Below are positions 44,752-52,990 of a DNA stretch of 64,000 nucleotides, one piece after another. The notes beneath the pieces are model-generated. The model saw only the letters and a program-made list of their open reading frames with translations. It did no database searches and was not told the DNA's origin. The stretch is from Candidatus Kapaibacterium sp. (lineage in GTDB: Bacteria > Bacteroidota > Ignavibacteria > Kapaibacteriales > UBA7675), in the NCBI GenBank assembly GCA_028284775.1, contig JANQRB010000009.1:20875-84874 (forward strand), in the 5' to 3' direction. Every line of letters starts with the position of its first letter. Position 1 is the first letter of the stretch. Both the position numbers and the translations under genes were made by a program.

Positions 44752-45141
44752 ATGTCAAAACAGAAATCTTCACAGCCGACTGATGCGGAACTGGCAATCC
44801 TGCAGATACTCTGGGAGCGCGGCCCCAGCACTGTCCGCGAGATCAATGATCTCTTAAATGAAGAACGGCCGACCGGCTATACAACAACCCTCAAACTGAT
44901 GCAGATCATGCTGGAAAAACAGTTGCTGGCACGCGACGAGTCGCAGCGCACACACATTTACCGGGCGCTGCTGAGCCGGCAAAACAGCCAGGAGCAAACG
45001 CTTAATCGCATTCGGGACCGCTTCTTCGGTGGTTCGGCGACACGTCTGGTGCTACAGGCCCTTGGCGGCAGCGCACCGACGGCCGAAGAACTGCGCGAAA
45101 TCCGTGCCTTGTTGGATTCCATCGAAGGGAGGCAGCAATGA
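44752..45141 (+). CDS. blaI: BlaI/MecI/CopY-family transcriptional repressor
   Basis: A 129-residue winged-helix repressor: PTDAELAILQILWERGPSTVREI is the family hallmark, followed by a recognition helix around GYTTTLKLMQIMLEKQLL, the RTHIYRALLSR wing region, and a C-terminal dimerisation helix. In the bla/mec systems the partner membrane peptidase cleaves BlaI after sensing a signal, relieving repression. The next gene overlaps it by ATGA and encodes such a peptidase. Two palindromes upstream are its likely binding sites. Confidence 0.9.
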   Translation: MSKQKSSQPTDAELAILQILWERGPSTVREINDLLNEERPTGYTTTLKLMQIMLEKQLLARDESQRTHIYRALLSRQNSQEQTLNRIRDRFFGGSATRLVLQALGGSAPTAEELREIRALLDSIEGRQQ

Positions 45142-47288
45142 TGATACCCGACATGAACTTTCTGGCAAGTGTCGCTCAGGCTCTGGGATGGACGCTTTTG
45201 CACTTTCTCTGGCAGGGCACGCTCATTGCTGTGGCGCTGGCGGCTCTGCTGGCGCTTATGCGGCAAGCTTCCGCCCAGCTGCGTTACCTGTTGGCCTGCA
45301 GCGCTCTGCTGCTCATGTTTTGCACTCCTATCGTCAACTTCGTCGGACTGATGCAGGAAAAACGGGCATCGAGTCTGGCTATGCAACTGGAGCAAATCAG
45401 TCCGCCAACGCCCGAGCTTGCCGAACGGCTGGAGAAAGTCGCGCTAGCCCTGCGGCAGAGTGAGCAACTGCTGGTTCAGCGGGACAGCGGTTTGTTGACG
45501 TCATTCCCGATTCTTGCCGACGGAGTGACGGTATTCAGCGGATTTGTCAATCGCAATGCCGGCATCATAGTGTTTTGTTGGCTGTTGGGAACCCTGATCG
45601 TGGCGCTCCGTCTTGTTGGCTCGTGGATTGCGACCCGTCGTCTGCTCCATAACACGCGGCCGGCAGACATTAGCTGGCTGGCGCGCGCCGATGCGCTTGC
45701 CCGCCGGCTTGGGATCAGGCGTGTGCCGCAGGTCGTCGAATCTGCCCGCATTGCCGTACCGATGGTGATCGGCGCCATGAAGCCGGTCGTACTCCTGCCG
45801 GCTGCTAACCTGCTCTCGATGCGTCCCGAACATCTGGAGGCATTGCTTGCCCACGAGCTGGCGCACATCCGCCGCTGGGATTATCTCGTCAATCTGCTGC
45901 AATCTTTCGTGGAAGTCCTGCTGTTTTATCATCCGGCCGTCTGGTGGGTGTCGGCGCAAATACGTGACGAACGCGAGCACTGCTGCGACGATATGGCGGT
46001 CGCCTTGACAAAGGATAATGTCGGCTATGCGGAAGCCCTGGCGGAAGTCGCGGAATGGCGTTTCTGCAATCCCGGTACCGCAATGATGGCCGGCGGCGGC
46101 AAATTGCTTCAGCGCATCCGACGCTTACTTGACCGTCCCCCGCGACGACGTCCGTCGCAACCGGCCCTGCTGGCGCTCATTCTGGCCTTTGCAGCCGGCG
46201 GTATTTTTCTGGGCGGGCAGTATGGCACCGTAGTGCAGGCGGAAGATGGCGGCAGTATCTATGCCGTTTCCGCTACACTGGCCGCCGCAGCTGAGGGATT
46301 AAGCGTGGCCGCCGTGGAAGGTTTGAGGCCGGAAGATCGACGGGCAGGCGCAAAGGGGCTGACTGCGGCGCATCCTGACCATGAAAACCCTAGGAGGGAC
46401 GGCGTCGGCATATTGGGGCAGGGAAGCGCCAGGCTCGAGAGTCATGGTCAGTCATCTGCACAGGAAGCTGAAAATGGATCGGCACGCTCCGTTCTGCGAT
46501 CGGCAGGCAGCGACATGCATCTGGCTCAGGAAATGTTGGAGCAGGCGGAAGAAAGAGCACATGGTCGTTCCCGCCAATCCGAGGCCATGGAAATGTATGC
46601 TCTGGCTGCCCCGATGCGCGCGAGAAGTCACGATCGCAACGATACGCTTCACACTAAGCTGCGCGAAAGACTCAGAGAGCTGGCTGAGCAGAGTCGGCGC
46701 ATCAGCGATTCGCTGCGAAGTTTCCACAAGCCGTATATGGACTCGCTGCTCGAGGCCAGCAGACGGATCGTCGATTCCGTCCGAAGAAGTATTCAGCCCC
46801 TTTTGGATAGTCTTCAGCGTCACAGGAGCGTGTATGTCGACTCCATTTTGAATCAGAGCCATGGCATCCGCGACAGCATAATGCGAGAATGGCTGCATAG
46901 CCGGGATACGCTAAATATCCTGGACGATGGGGACAGATGGAATATGTTTCATGAATTCCATCCCTCTGAATTTGATTTCAGGGACCACCGGAATGATTTC
47001 CATTTTGAAGCCCTTGAGGAATCGTTGGCGCGTGAATGGGATTTCGAGTTCCTGTTTGATATGAACAATGACGCGGCGCACTTTTTCGATCGTACTTATC
47101 ATTTCCGGTCTTTTCCCGAAAGCGCAGCGACAGACAGTACGCCGCCCTCGCCTCCCGCGCCTCCTGCCCCGCCTTCGCCAAGGACACTACCGACGGAACC
47201 CCAGCCTCCAGCGCCGCCAGCTCCGCCCCCTGCGCCGCCAGCTCCACCCGCGCCGCAGCCTGACGACGAACCGGAAGAAGAAATCTGA
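45138..47288 (+). CDS. BlaR1-like M56 membrane peptidase with coiled-coil and Pro-rich tail
   Basis: A 716-residue protein. The N-terminal 370 residues are an M56 membrane peptidase: segments at about 15-35, 45-65 and 125-145, the zinc motif HELAH (H239-H243) in LLAHELAHIRRWDYLVN, and REHCCDDMAVAL. A further membrane segment (about 340-362) follows. The rest is exterior: a charged coiled coil with repeated DSL and I.DSV.R phrases (about 500-600) and a C-terminal Pro/Ala tail (about 675-716) ending in acidic residues. The beta-lactam-binding transpeptidase-like sensor of true BlaR1 is absent, so the signal is probably not a beta-lactam bound covalently. It overlaps blaI by 4 bases. Confidence 0.85.
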   Translation: MMIPDMNFLASVAQALGWTLLHFLWQGTLIAVALAALLALMRQASAQLRYLLACSALLLMFCTPIVNFVGLMQEKRASSLAMQLEQISPPTPELAERLEKVALALRQSEQLLVQRDSGLLTSFPILADGVTVFSGFVNRNAGIIVFCWLLGTLIVALRLVGSWIATRRLLHNTRPADISWLARADALARRLGIRRVPQVVESARIAVPMVIGAMKPVVLLPAANLLSMRPEHLEALLAHELAHIRRWDYLVNLLQSFVEVLLFYHPAVWWVSAQIRDEREHCCDDMAVALTKDNVGYAEALAEVAEWRFCNPGTAMMAGGGKLLQRIRRLLDRPPRRRPSQPALLALILAFAAGGIFLGGQYGTVVQAEDGGSIYAVSATLAAAAEGLSVAAVEGLRPEDRRAGAKGLTAAHPDHENPRRDGVGILGQGSARLESHGQSSAQEAENGSARSVLRSAGSDMHLAQEMLEQAEERAHGRSRQSEAMEMYALAAPMRARSHDRNDTLHTKLRERLRELAEQSRRISDSLRSFHKPYMDSLLEASRRIVDSVRRSIQPLLDSLQRHRSVYVDSILNQSHGIRDSIMREWLHSRDTLNILDDGDRWNMFHEFHPSEFDFRDHRNDFHFEALEESLAREWDFEFLFDMNNDAAHFFDRTYHFRSFPESAATDSTPPSPPAPPAPPSPRTLPTEPQPPAPPAPPPAPPAPPAPQPDDEPEEEI

Positions 47289-47841
47289 ATTCTCTCGGGT
47301 TTTTTGATGGACTCCTCGCTTTCTGGCGACAAGTCCGCTGCGCTAAGACAGCCACATGTTCTCTGAACGATCGGCATACAATTTCGGTGGGTTATCGCCA
47401 CGGTTTATTGGAGCACTTCACACATTCGAATTTCTGATAGAGGCGAAGCAGCATTGCGAATATCGTCGGCGTCGAATCAGCTGCGAATAAACAGCGACGC
47501 CGGGCAGATAGGCATCTGCTTCGCCTTTGCATCGCAGTCACTTAGGTGACATCAACTAAGACTGCTTTTAATGTACCTTCTAAAAGTATTGATAATTCTC
47601 TCTATAGCTTTGATTTATAGTGATTTACACCTTCTTGTCTCAAGGCGATAGACAGCGTTATTCCCCTGATGTTTCATCTGCCGCCACCAAAATCAATCCC
47701 AGGCGCAGCGCCGAATAATACCACCATTTGCGCTGCACACTTCGCCTTTATTTCTTTTCGCCTGCAATATGCCTGCAACTTTAGCCGCAGTCTCCGTCAC
47801 TAATTCGCAATGCACAATCGAGGCGTGAAACGAGGTGATTC
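47289..47841. other. Intergenic region with nested inverted repeats
   Basis: A 553-base gap before the ECF sigma gene. A short GGG-T6 motif lies just after the blaR1-like stop (about 47298-47306). A nested inverted-repeat structure occupies 47442-47525. The right half is AT-rich and should hold the sigma gene promoter, which I cannot define. No gene is supported. Confidence 0.45.
47442..47525. other. Nested inverted repeats, possible structured RNA
   Basis: An outer 10-bp perfect helix (GGCGAAGCAG 47442-47451 with CTGCTTCGCC 47516-47525) encloses an inner 7-bp helix (GGCGTCG 47468-47474 with CGACGCC 47495-47501). The arms between them are 16 and 14 bases and the inner loop 20 bases. No T-tract follows. 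It could be a small RNA, a leader element or a protein-binding site. Confidence 0.4.
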
Positions 47842-48432
47842 GTGAAGAGCGAAATCAGTCAGGCGAGATTCTGGGAGTTAATGGAAGCCAACTATGCCGA
47901 TGTGGCGAGATTCGCCGCGGCGATGACCCGCAACAGGCAGGAGGCTGCGGACCTGGCAGGTGAGACGATGCTGCATGCCTACGAGAGTTTTACCCGGCTC
48001 AGGAAGGAAGAGGCTTTCAAGAATTTCGTTTTTACCATTTGCAGCCGGCTTCACAAGCGTCAGCGCTGGCGGCGACGCCGTATTGCCGAGTATGACGAAA
48101 GCCTGGCGCGCGCGATTGCCGATCCCGCTCCCGGTCCGGAATTCACGGCGGATGTGCAGGCGCTGTACGACGCACTGGCATTGCTGCCGCGCAGGCAGCG
48201 CGAGGCGCTTGTCCTGTTCGAAATTAATGGACTTAGTCTGGCCGAGATTCATAGCATTCAGGGCGGAACACTTTCCGGGGTCAAAGCAAGAGTAGCGCGC
48301 GGCCGTCGCAAGCTCTCCCGCCTGATGAGACCGGCGCCTGAGCGCGAGCATGACATTCCCGACAATGTTATGAGCAACAGGACTGAAGATTCGCCAGCGC
48401 CATTAAAGAGGAGAACTATCGATGCGCACTAA
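47842..48432 (+). CDS. ECF-family RNA polymerase sigma factor
   Basis: A 196-residue sigma factor from GTG 47842 (GAGG 6 bases upstream). Region 2 lies at about 10-75 (YADVARFAAAMTRNRQEAADLAGETMLHAYES) and region 4 at about 110-165 (LPRRQREALVLFEINGLSLAEIHSI, RVARGRRKLSRLM), separated by a charged linker. There is no region 3, as expected for ECF factors. The next gene overlaps it by 11 bases and encodes a membrane protein that is the likely partner or anti-sigma. Confidence 0.92.
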   Translation: MKSEISQARFWELMEANYADVARFAAAMTRNRQEAADLAGETMLHAYESFTRLRKEEAFKNFVFTICSRLHKRQRWRRRRIAEYDESLARAIADPAPGPEFTADVQALYDALALLPRRQREALVLFEINGLSLAEIHSIQGGTLSGVKARVARGRRKLSRLMRPAPEREHDIPDNVMSNRTEDSPAPLKRRTIDAH

Positions 48433-50077
48433 AAGCGAGAAAAGCACAAAAGACAATAAGACTATAGATGAAAGCTTCGCCAGAGCCCGGCAGAATCCGC
48501 CCGTCGTACCGTTTGAGCAGCTCCGGAGCGCGGTCGAAAAGGCAGCGGCTGATCGGTCAGCCTGGCAGCGATTTCCAATTCTTACTATGCAAACAGGAAC
48601 AATTATTATGATAGTGTCAACGATAACGACAGCGGTACTTTTCTTTGCCTTACTCGGTCACCCCGATGACTCGACTAAGGACAACGCAGTCGTACTTCCG
48701 ACAACTCGCATCGAAGCGCCCGCCGCGATCGACGAAGACCGTCAAGCAGCCGAAGACAGGCAAAGCGCCTTAGCGCTCGAGTCAGGTGCGGCATCAAAGC
48801 TGCGGCCTGATACCGGTCTTCGGGCTGACGGCGCAATGCGTCAAAGCGATGTCGCGACCGCTGCCGCGCGGACCGCAGTATCCGGCCGGGATGCCGAGCC
48901 CCTCGCCGCCAGCGAATTCCGGACTCCCCGGCATTCGGACCAGGCAGACCGGGCCGATCATCCCGATCAATCAGATTATTTCGATCATTCCGATCATCCC
49001 GATCAAATCGATCATCCCGATCAAACAGATCAGGCCGACCTGCTCGATAGGCATGCTGTAGCGCATGATGAGATTGTCAGCCCCTCGGAGGATGGGCCCC
49101 ATGTTCAGGGCGTGCGTTTGCTACGTCTGTCGGCGCAAGAGCTCATGAAGCTTGGGATAAGCTTGGACGGCCAAACATTCAGAATGCAGTATCGCGGTGT
49201 CGTGCCGCATAACCTGGCAGATCTGCAGCATCATCAACGCAGCGGCGACGCCGCACCATCCCGGTCCGATCAGCTGGAACGGGGTAAGGATCCCAGGGCT
49301 CATTTTATCGCCCTGCATTTGCTGGCACACAAAGTCAAAGTCACCTTCGATGAGGCGATCGGCGATCGTGACGCAGCCAGTGCAGCCGTGCCGGACTTCA
49401 TTCCCGCCATCATCATGTTTAATGCACGTCTTGCGGGGGAAGAAGTCGACGACAGGAAGTGGGATTTCTGGTATCTCGACCCGGATCCCGCCCTGCGTCA
49501 CGAGGAGCAGCAGGCCCGGATGCAGCAGCATGCCAGCGCGGTCCAGCACGCCGCGGCTTTTGGAATACAGCAGATTCAGACCCTGCTGCCCCTCTATGTC
49601 CATATCGAGAACGGCGAGGAGGCCGATCTGCATCTGATCCTTTGGTACCGCACGCAGGCCGCCGTCATCGAGAAGCTGCCGTCGACATTGCGGGCTGCCC
49701 TTGCCCCCGAGCTTGAACAGGTTATGCAATTCGGCGGAGATCCTGCGCCGGCGCGCGAAGATTTCCAGGGCAAGGCGATTTTCGATATCTGGCGATCTTC
49801 GGCCGGCGCTCTGGCGATCCAATCCACAAGTCCCAACCCGGCCGGGGACCAGGTGTGGATCAAATACAAACTGACTGACAGCCGCCGTCTGACTCTGTCG
49901 CTGCACGATCTCTTTGGCCGCAAGCTCGGCGCTTTGCCGGTCCAGACCTTGGATGGCAGCGCCGGCGACAACAGTGTGCAGCTCGATCTACGCGGCGTGG
50001 CCGCCGGCGTATATCTGCTGGCGCTGACAAGCGACCGGGGGGAACAGGCTGTTCAGCGCCTGGTTATAAGCCGCTGA
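48422..50077 (+). CDS. One-pass membrane protein with His/Asp repeat and T9SS-like C-terminus, sigma partner
   Basis: A 551-residue protein starting inside the sigma gene. About 50 cytoplasmic residues (charged, helical) precede one membrane segment (about 54-76; IIMIVSTITTAVLFFALL), the architecture of an anti-sigma factor, though no zinc-binding anti-sigma motif is visible. Outside follow an Asp/Glu/Ala-rich linker, a His/Asp repeat (172-211, DHPDQ-type units), a domain at about 225-450 with ALHLLAHKVKVTF and DLHLILWYRTQ, and a C-terminal STSPNPAGDQVWIKY ... QRLVISR that matches a T9SS sorting domain. A T9SS tail on an inner-membrane-anchored protein is contradictory unless the protein is cleaved. 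Function as sigma regulator is inferred from overlap and topology. Confidence 0.6.
   Translation: MRTKSEKSTKDNKTIDESFARARQNPPVVPFEQLRSAVEKAAADRSAWQRFPILTMQTGTIIMIVSTITTAVLFFALLGHPDDSTKDNAVVLPTTRIEAPAAIDEDRQAAEDRQSALALESGAASKLRPDTGLRADGAMRQSDVATAAARTAVSGRDAEPLAASEFRTPRHSDQADRADHPDQSDYFDHSDHPDQIDHPDQTDQADLLDRHAVAHDEIVSPSEDGPHVQGVRLLRLSAQELMKLGISLDGQTFRMQYRGVVPHNLADLQHHQRSGDAAPSRSDQLERGKDPRAHFIALHLLAHKVKVTFDEAIGDRDAASAAVPDFIPAIIMFNARLAGEEVDDRKWDFWYLDPDPALRHEEQQARMQQHASAVQHAAAFGIQQIQTLLPLYVHIENGEEADLHLILWYRTQAAVIEKLPSTLRAALAPELEQVMQFGGDPAPAREDFQGKAIFDIWRSSAGALAIQSTSPNPAGDQVWIKYKLTDSRRLTLSLHDLFGRKLGALPVQTLDGSAGDNSVQLDLRGVAAGVYLLALTSDRGEQAVQRLVISR
48935..49054 (+). repeat. In-frame short tandem repeat encoding His/Asp-rich segment
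   Basis: Nine-base units of the GATCATCCC and GATCAAnnn type recur about a dozen times with drift, encoding D-H-P-D-Q and D-H-S/D-x-x blocks. The alternation of His and Asp could bind divalent metal ions. The unit structure invites slippage, so length may vary between strains. Confidence 0.7.
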
Positions 50078-50190
50078 GGAGGAAGGAGGGTCGCTCGACC
50101 TCCAATCAAGGGCTGGAAATCAGATTGAGTTTCGGCTGGATCGGCAACCTGACCGCCGCAATACAAACAAGCTTGTAATCTAATTAAGCC

Positions 50191-50236
50191 GGATGCCGGA
50201 ACGCTGCGACAGCAGGGCTCCGGCATCCCCTTTTTT
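50191..50236 (+). terminator. Intrinsic terminator of the ECF sigma operon
   Basis: GGATGCCGGA (50191-50200) pairs perfectly with TCCGGCATCC (50219-50228), followed by CC and six T (50231-50236). It closes the sigma/membrane-protein operon 114 bases after the stop and 73 bases before cinA. Confidence 0.93.
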
Positions 50237-50308
50237 GGGCTCGCCGACATGCAATATTTTGCGGATTCAATCGCAGGTAGGGCATAACATTAGACGACGA
50301 GGCTGAGG

Positions 50309-51559
50309 GTGAAACTGGCAATATTGACGATTGGCGACGAAATCTGTATCGGCCAGATTGAAAACACCAATGCGGGCTGGATCGCCCGCGAATGTGCCGC
50401 CGTCGGCCTGCGCATCGTTGCCCATTCCGCGGTTGGCGATCATGACGAGCACATCCTGACCGAATTCGATCGATTGCTGGCGATGGCGGACGTACTGCTC
50501 GTCACCGGCGGGCTGGGGCCGACGCATGACGACCGGACGAAAGACTGTCTGCTGCGCTATTTCGAGGACCGGCTCGTGCTGCACGAAGAGTCCCTGCGAC
50601 TCTTGACCGAAAAGTTCGAACAGCGCGGCTATGAAATCACGGAGCGGCAGCGTGCGCAGGCGATGCTGCCCGCCAAGTGCGAAGCTCTGGTGAATCCCTA
50701 TGGCACGGCGCCGGGAATGCTCTTTCGCAGGCAGGACGGCAAGCTGCTGGTTTCGATGCCCGGCGTGCCGGTCGAAATGAAATATTTGATGCGCGAATAT
50801 GTGCTGCCGCTCCTGGAGCGGGAATCCTCAGCCGACCCGGTGATGATGTACCGGACGCTTCGGACGACGGGAATTCCGGAGGGGACGCTGGCAGACCGCA
50901 TCGGCGATCTGCCGCCGCTGCTGGAAGGGCAGAGTCTGGCCTTTCTGCCCTCCTGGCATGGCGTTCGGCTGCGAATCTCGGTCAGCGCCACCGACCGGGC
51001 CGCCGGGAGCGCCGTCGTTAAAAGGATTGAAGAGCGTCTTCGCGCCCGCGTCGGACGATATATTTACGGTGAGGATGACGACAGTCTGGCGTCTGTTGTG
51101 GGAGAGCTTTTGCGGCGCTGCAAGCAAACTCTCGCGGTGGCGGAGTCCTGTACCGGCGGCCTGCTGGGAAAGTTGCTGACCGATATCGCCGGCAGCTCGG
51201 ATTATTTCATGGGCGGGGTGTTGGTTTACAGCAATGAGGCAAAAGTCAAGCAGCTTCACGTCAGTCCCGCAACCTTGCGCGATCATGGAGCCGTCAGCGA
51301 AGCAACGGCGCGTGAGCTTGCCGCCAATGTCCGGCGGGAATTCACGACGGACTATGGTATCGGCATAACGGGCGTTGCGGGGCCCGGCGGCGGCAGTGCC
51401 GCGAAACCGGTCGGAACGATATGGATCGGACTCGCGAGCGCCGAAGGCGTCGAGGCGCGTAAATTTCTCTTTGCTCAGGATCGCGGTATCAACCGTGAAC
51501 GAGCCGCCGCCGCCGCGCTGGCGATGCTGTATCGGCAGCTGACTCGCGGCCAGGATTGA
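50309..51559 (+). CDS. cinA: CinA, competence/damage-inducible protein A with NMN amidase domain
   Basis: A 416-residue full-length CinA starting with GTG 50309. The N-terminal molybdopterin-binding-like (COG1058) domain shows LTIGDEICIGQIENTNAGWIA and TGGLGPTHDD, acting on ADP-ribose pyrophosphate. The C-terminal domain (about 255-416) has LAVAESCTGGLLGKLLTD and GITGVAGPGGGSAAKPVGT, the nicotinamide-nucleotide amidase (PncC) module that recycles NMN to NaMN. Both modules look intact. It is the first gene after a strong terminator and lies 57 bases before tsaD. Confidence 0.95.
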   Translation: MKLAILTIGDEICIGQIENTNAGWIARECAAVGLRIVAHSAVGDHDEHILTEFDRLLAMADVLLVTGGLGPTHDDRTKDCLLRYFEDRLVLHEESLRLLTEKFEQRGYEITERQRAQAMLPAKCEALVNPYGTAPGMLFRRQDGKLLVSMPGVPVEMKYLMREYVLPLLERESSADPVMMYRTLRTTGIPEGTLADRIGDLPPLLEGQSLAFLPSWHGVRLRISVSATDRAAGSAVVKRIEERLRARVGRYIYGEDDDSLASVVGELLRRCKQTLAVAESCTGGLLGKLLTDIAGSSDYFMGGVLVYSNEAKVKQLHVSPATLRDHGAVSEATARELAANVRREFTTDYGIGITGVAGPGGGSAAKPVGTIWIGLASAEGVEARKFLFAQDRGINRERAAAAALAMLYRQLTRGQD

Positions 51560-51616
51560 ATACTCCCTGAATGCCTTGCTGATCATGCGCCAAGGCAGAT
51601 AAGCGACGCAGTAACT

Positions 51617-52750
51617 ATGCATCAAGATATCTCTTCCGCATCAGCTGTTTCCCTCGCGCCCGACGGCATCGTTCTGGCGATCGAGACGTCATGCGATGAA
51701 ACTTCGGCGGCCGTGTTGCGCGGCGCCGAAGTCGCGAGTAATGTCATTTCGTCGCAACTGGAACATTCGCGTTACGGCGGCGTGGTGCCGGAGTTGGCCT
51801 CGCGGGCGCACCTGAGCGTCATCTCAACGGTTGTCAGGGAAGCGCTGAGCGAAGCCGGGATCGGCATCGCCGATGTCGATGCCGTCGCTGTGACGAGTCA
51901 CCCGGGCCTCGTCGGTTCCCTGATAGTGGGAGCCAACTTTGCCAAGGGTCTGGCCCTGCGCTACAGTCTGCCGCTCGTAGCGGTCAATCACATCGAAGGT
52001 CACATTTATTCGGCCTTTCTGAATGCCGAGCAGCCGGAATTTCCCTTCCTTGCCTTAGTCGTGAGCGGCGGGCATACGGCACTTTTTCGTGTCTTCTCCT
52101 TCCGCCGGGCCGAGGTGCTCGGTAGCACGCGTGATGATGCCGCGGGCGAAGCCTTCGACAAAACGGCCAAAATGCTTGGCCTCGGTTATCCGGGGGGCAT
52201 TGCCATCGACCGTCTGGCGGCAGGGGGCAGGGCCGACGCGATTGCCTTTCCGCGCGCCATGATGCGCGATGACAATTTTGACTTCAGCTTTAGCGGTCTC
52301 AAAACCGCCGTGCGCACCTACCTGCAGCGCGAACATCCCGGGGGGGTAGCGGATGCCAGCCTGCCCGATATCTGCGCTTCCCTGCAGGAAGCCATTGCCG
52401 ACGTCCTCGTGCGGAAAACGCTGCGGGCCGCCGACCGCTACGGCTTGCGCGACATCGTCATTGCCGGGGGGGTGTCCGCTAATTCGCGCCTGCGCTCCCT
52501 GTTCGCGGAACAAGCGCGAAGGGCGGGGCGGCGCGTCCTGATTCCCGCCATTGAATTCTGCACCGACAACGCCGCAATGATCGGCCTGATCGGCCGGCAG
52601 AAACTACTGGGTGGATCGGCCGATGATCTTCAGTTCACGGTCCATTCGCGTCCGCTGCGGGCCGAGCGGCGCAAGCCGGGAAGCTTTCGCGATATTCCCG
52701 CATTTGCTGCCAAAGAGGCCGATTCGGCGAGCAGTGACGGCGGGAGCTAG
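51617..52750 (+). CDS. tsaD: tRNA N6-adenosine threonylcarbamoyltransferase TsaD
   Basis: A 377-residue Kae1/TsaD protein that transfers the threonylcarbamoyl group to A37 of ANN-decoding tRNAs. It shows LAIETSCDETSAAV, the metal-binding NHIEGH, VVSGGHTAL, and GEAFDKTAKMLGLGYPGG, then FSFSGLKTAV and AGGVSANSRLR. A 16-residue N-terminal extension and a 35-residue C-terminal tail are longer than usual. An upstream short hairpin (TGCCTTG/CAAGGCA, 51572-51597) lies between cinA and this gene without a T-tract. Confidence 0.96.
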   Translation: MHQDISSASAVSLAPDGIVLAIETSCDETSAAVLRGAEVASNVISSQLEHSRYGGVVPELASRAHLSVISTVVREALSEAGIGIADVDAVAVTSHPGLVGSLIVGANFAKGLALRYSLPLVAVNHIEGHIYSAFLNAEQPEFPFLALVVSGGHTALFRVFSFRRAEVLGSTRDDAAGEAFDKTAKMLGLGYPGGIAIDRLAAGGRADAIAFPRAMMRDDNFDFSFSGLKTAVRTYLQREHPGGVADASLPDICASLQEAIADVLVRKTLRAADRYGLRDIVIAGGVSANSRLRSLFAEQARRAGRRVLIPAIEFCTDNAAMIGLIGRQKLLGGSADDLQFTVHSRPLRAERRKPGSFRDIPAFAAKEADSASSDGGS

Positions 52751-52990
52751 GAATCATCCTCCCGTAACTTTTTCGGCGGCGCTTTTCTCTAAAGCTACAT
52801 TACGTTTGTTCGGTATTTGCAAACCGGCACGAAAGACGCTGGCCGCCGTTTGCGTAGGCTATCGCCATTTCGTAACTTGGAATTCTGCAAGGTATCCAAC
52901 AAACAAGAGTGATCGATTTGCCGGCTTACTCTTCGCGACTCATCGGACCGAAAAACCATTGAACTGTTTCATTTACCGGAGATGCTTTCA

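Noticed and set aside
47415..47427. TTCACACATTC near the blaR1-like gene, identical to the first unit of the cre-tag array
   Set aside because: It is not followed by a second TTCAC at six bases, so it does not make a CreB site.
48935..49054. Short regular repeats considered as a CRISPR array
   Set aside because: Units are 9 bases, in frame and without unique spacers; they encode a protein repeat.
49121..49906. 261-codon minus-strand frame
   Set aside because: Antisense shadow of the sigma-partner gene; GC-rich codon structure explains its length.
51572..51597. Hairpin between cinA and tsaD considered as terminator
   Set aside because: Only 7 bp with a 12-base loop and no T-tract; the genes may well be co-transcribed.
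52055..52513. 152-codon minus-strand frame
   Set aside because: Antisense shadow of tsaD.
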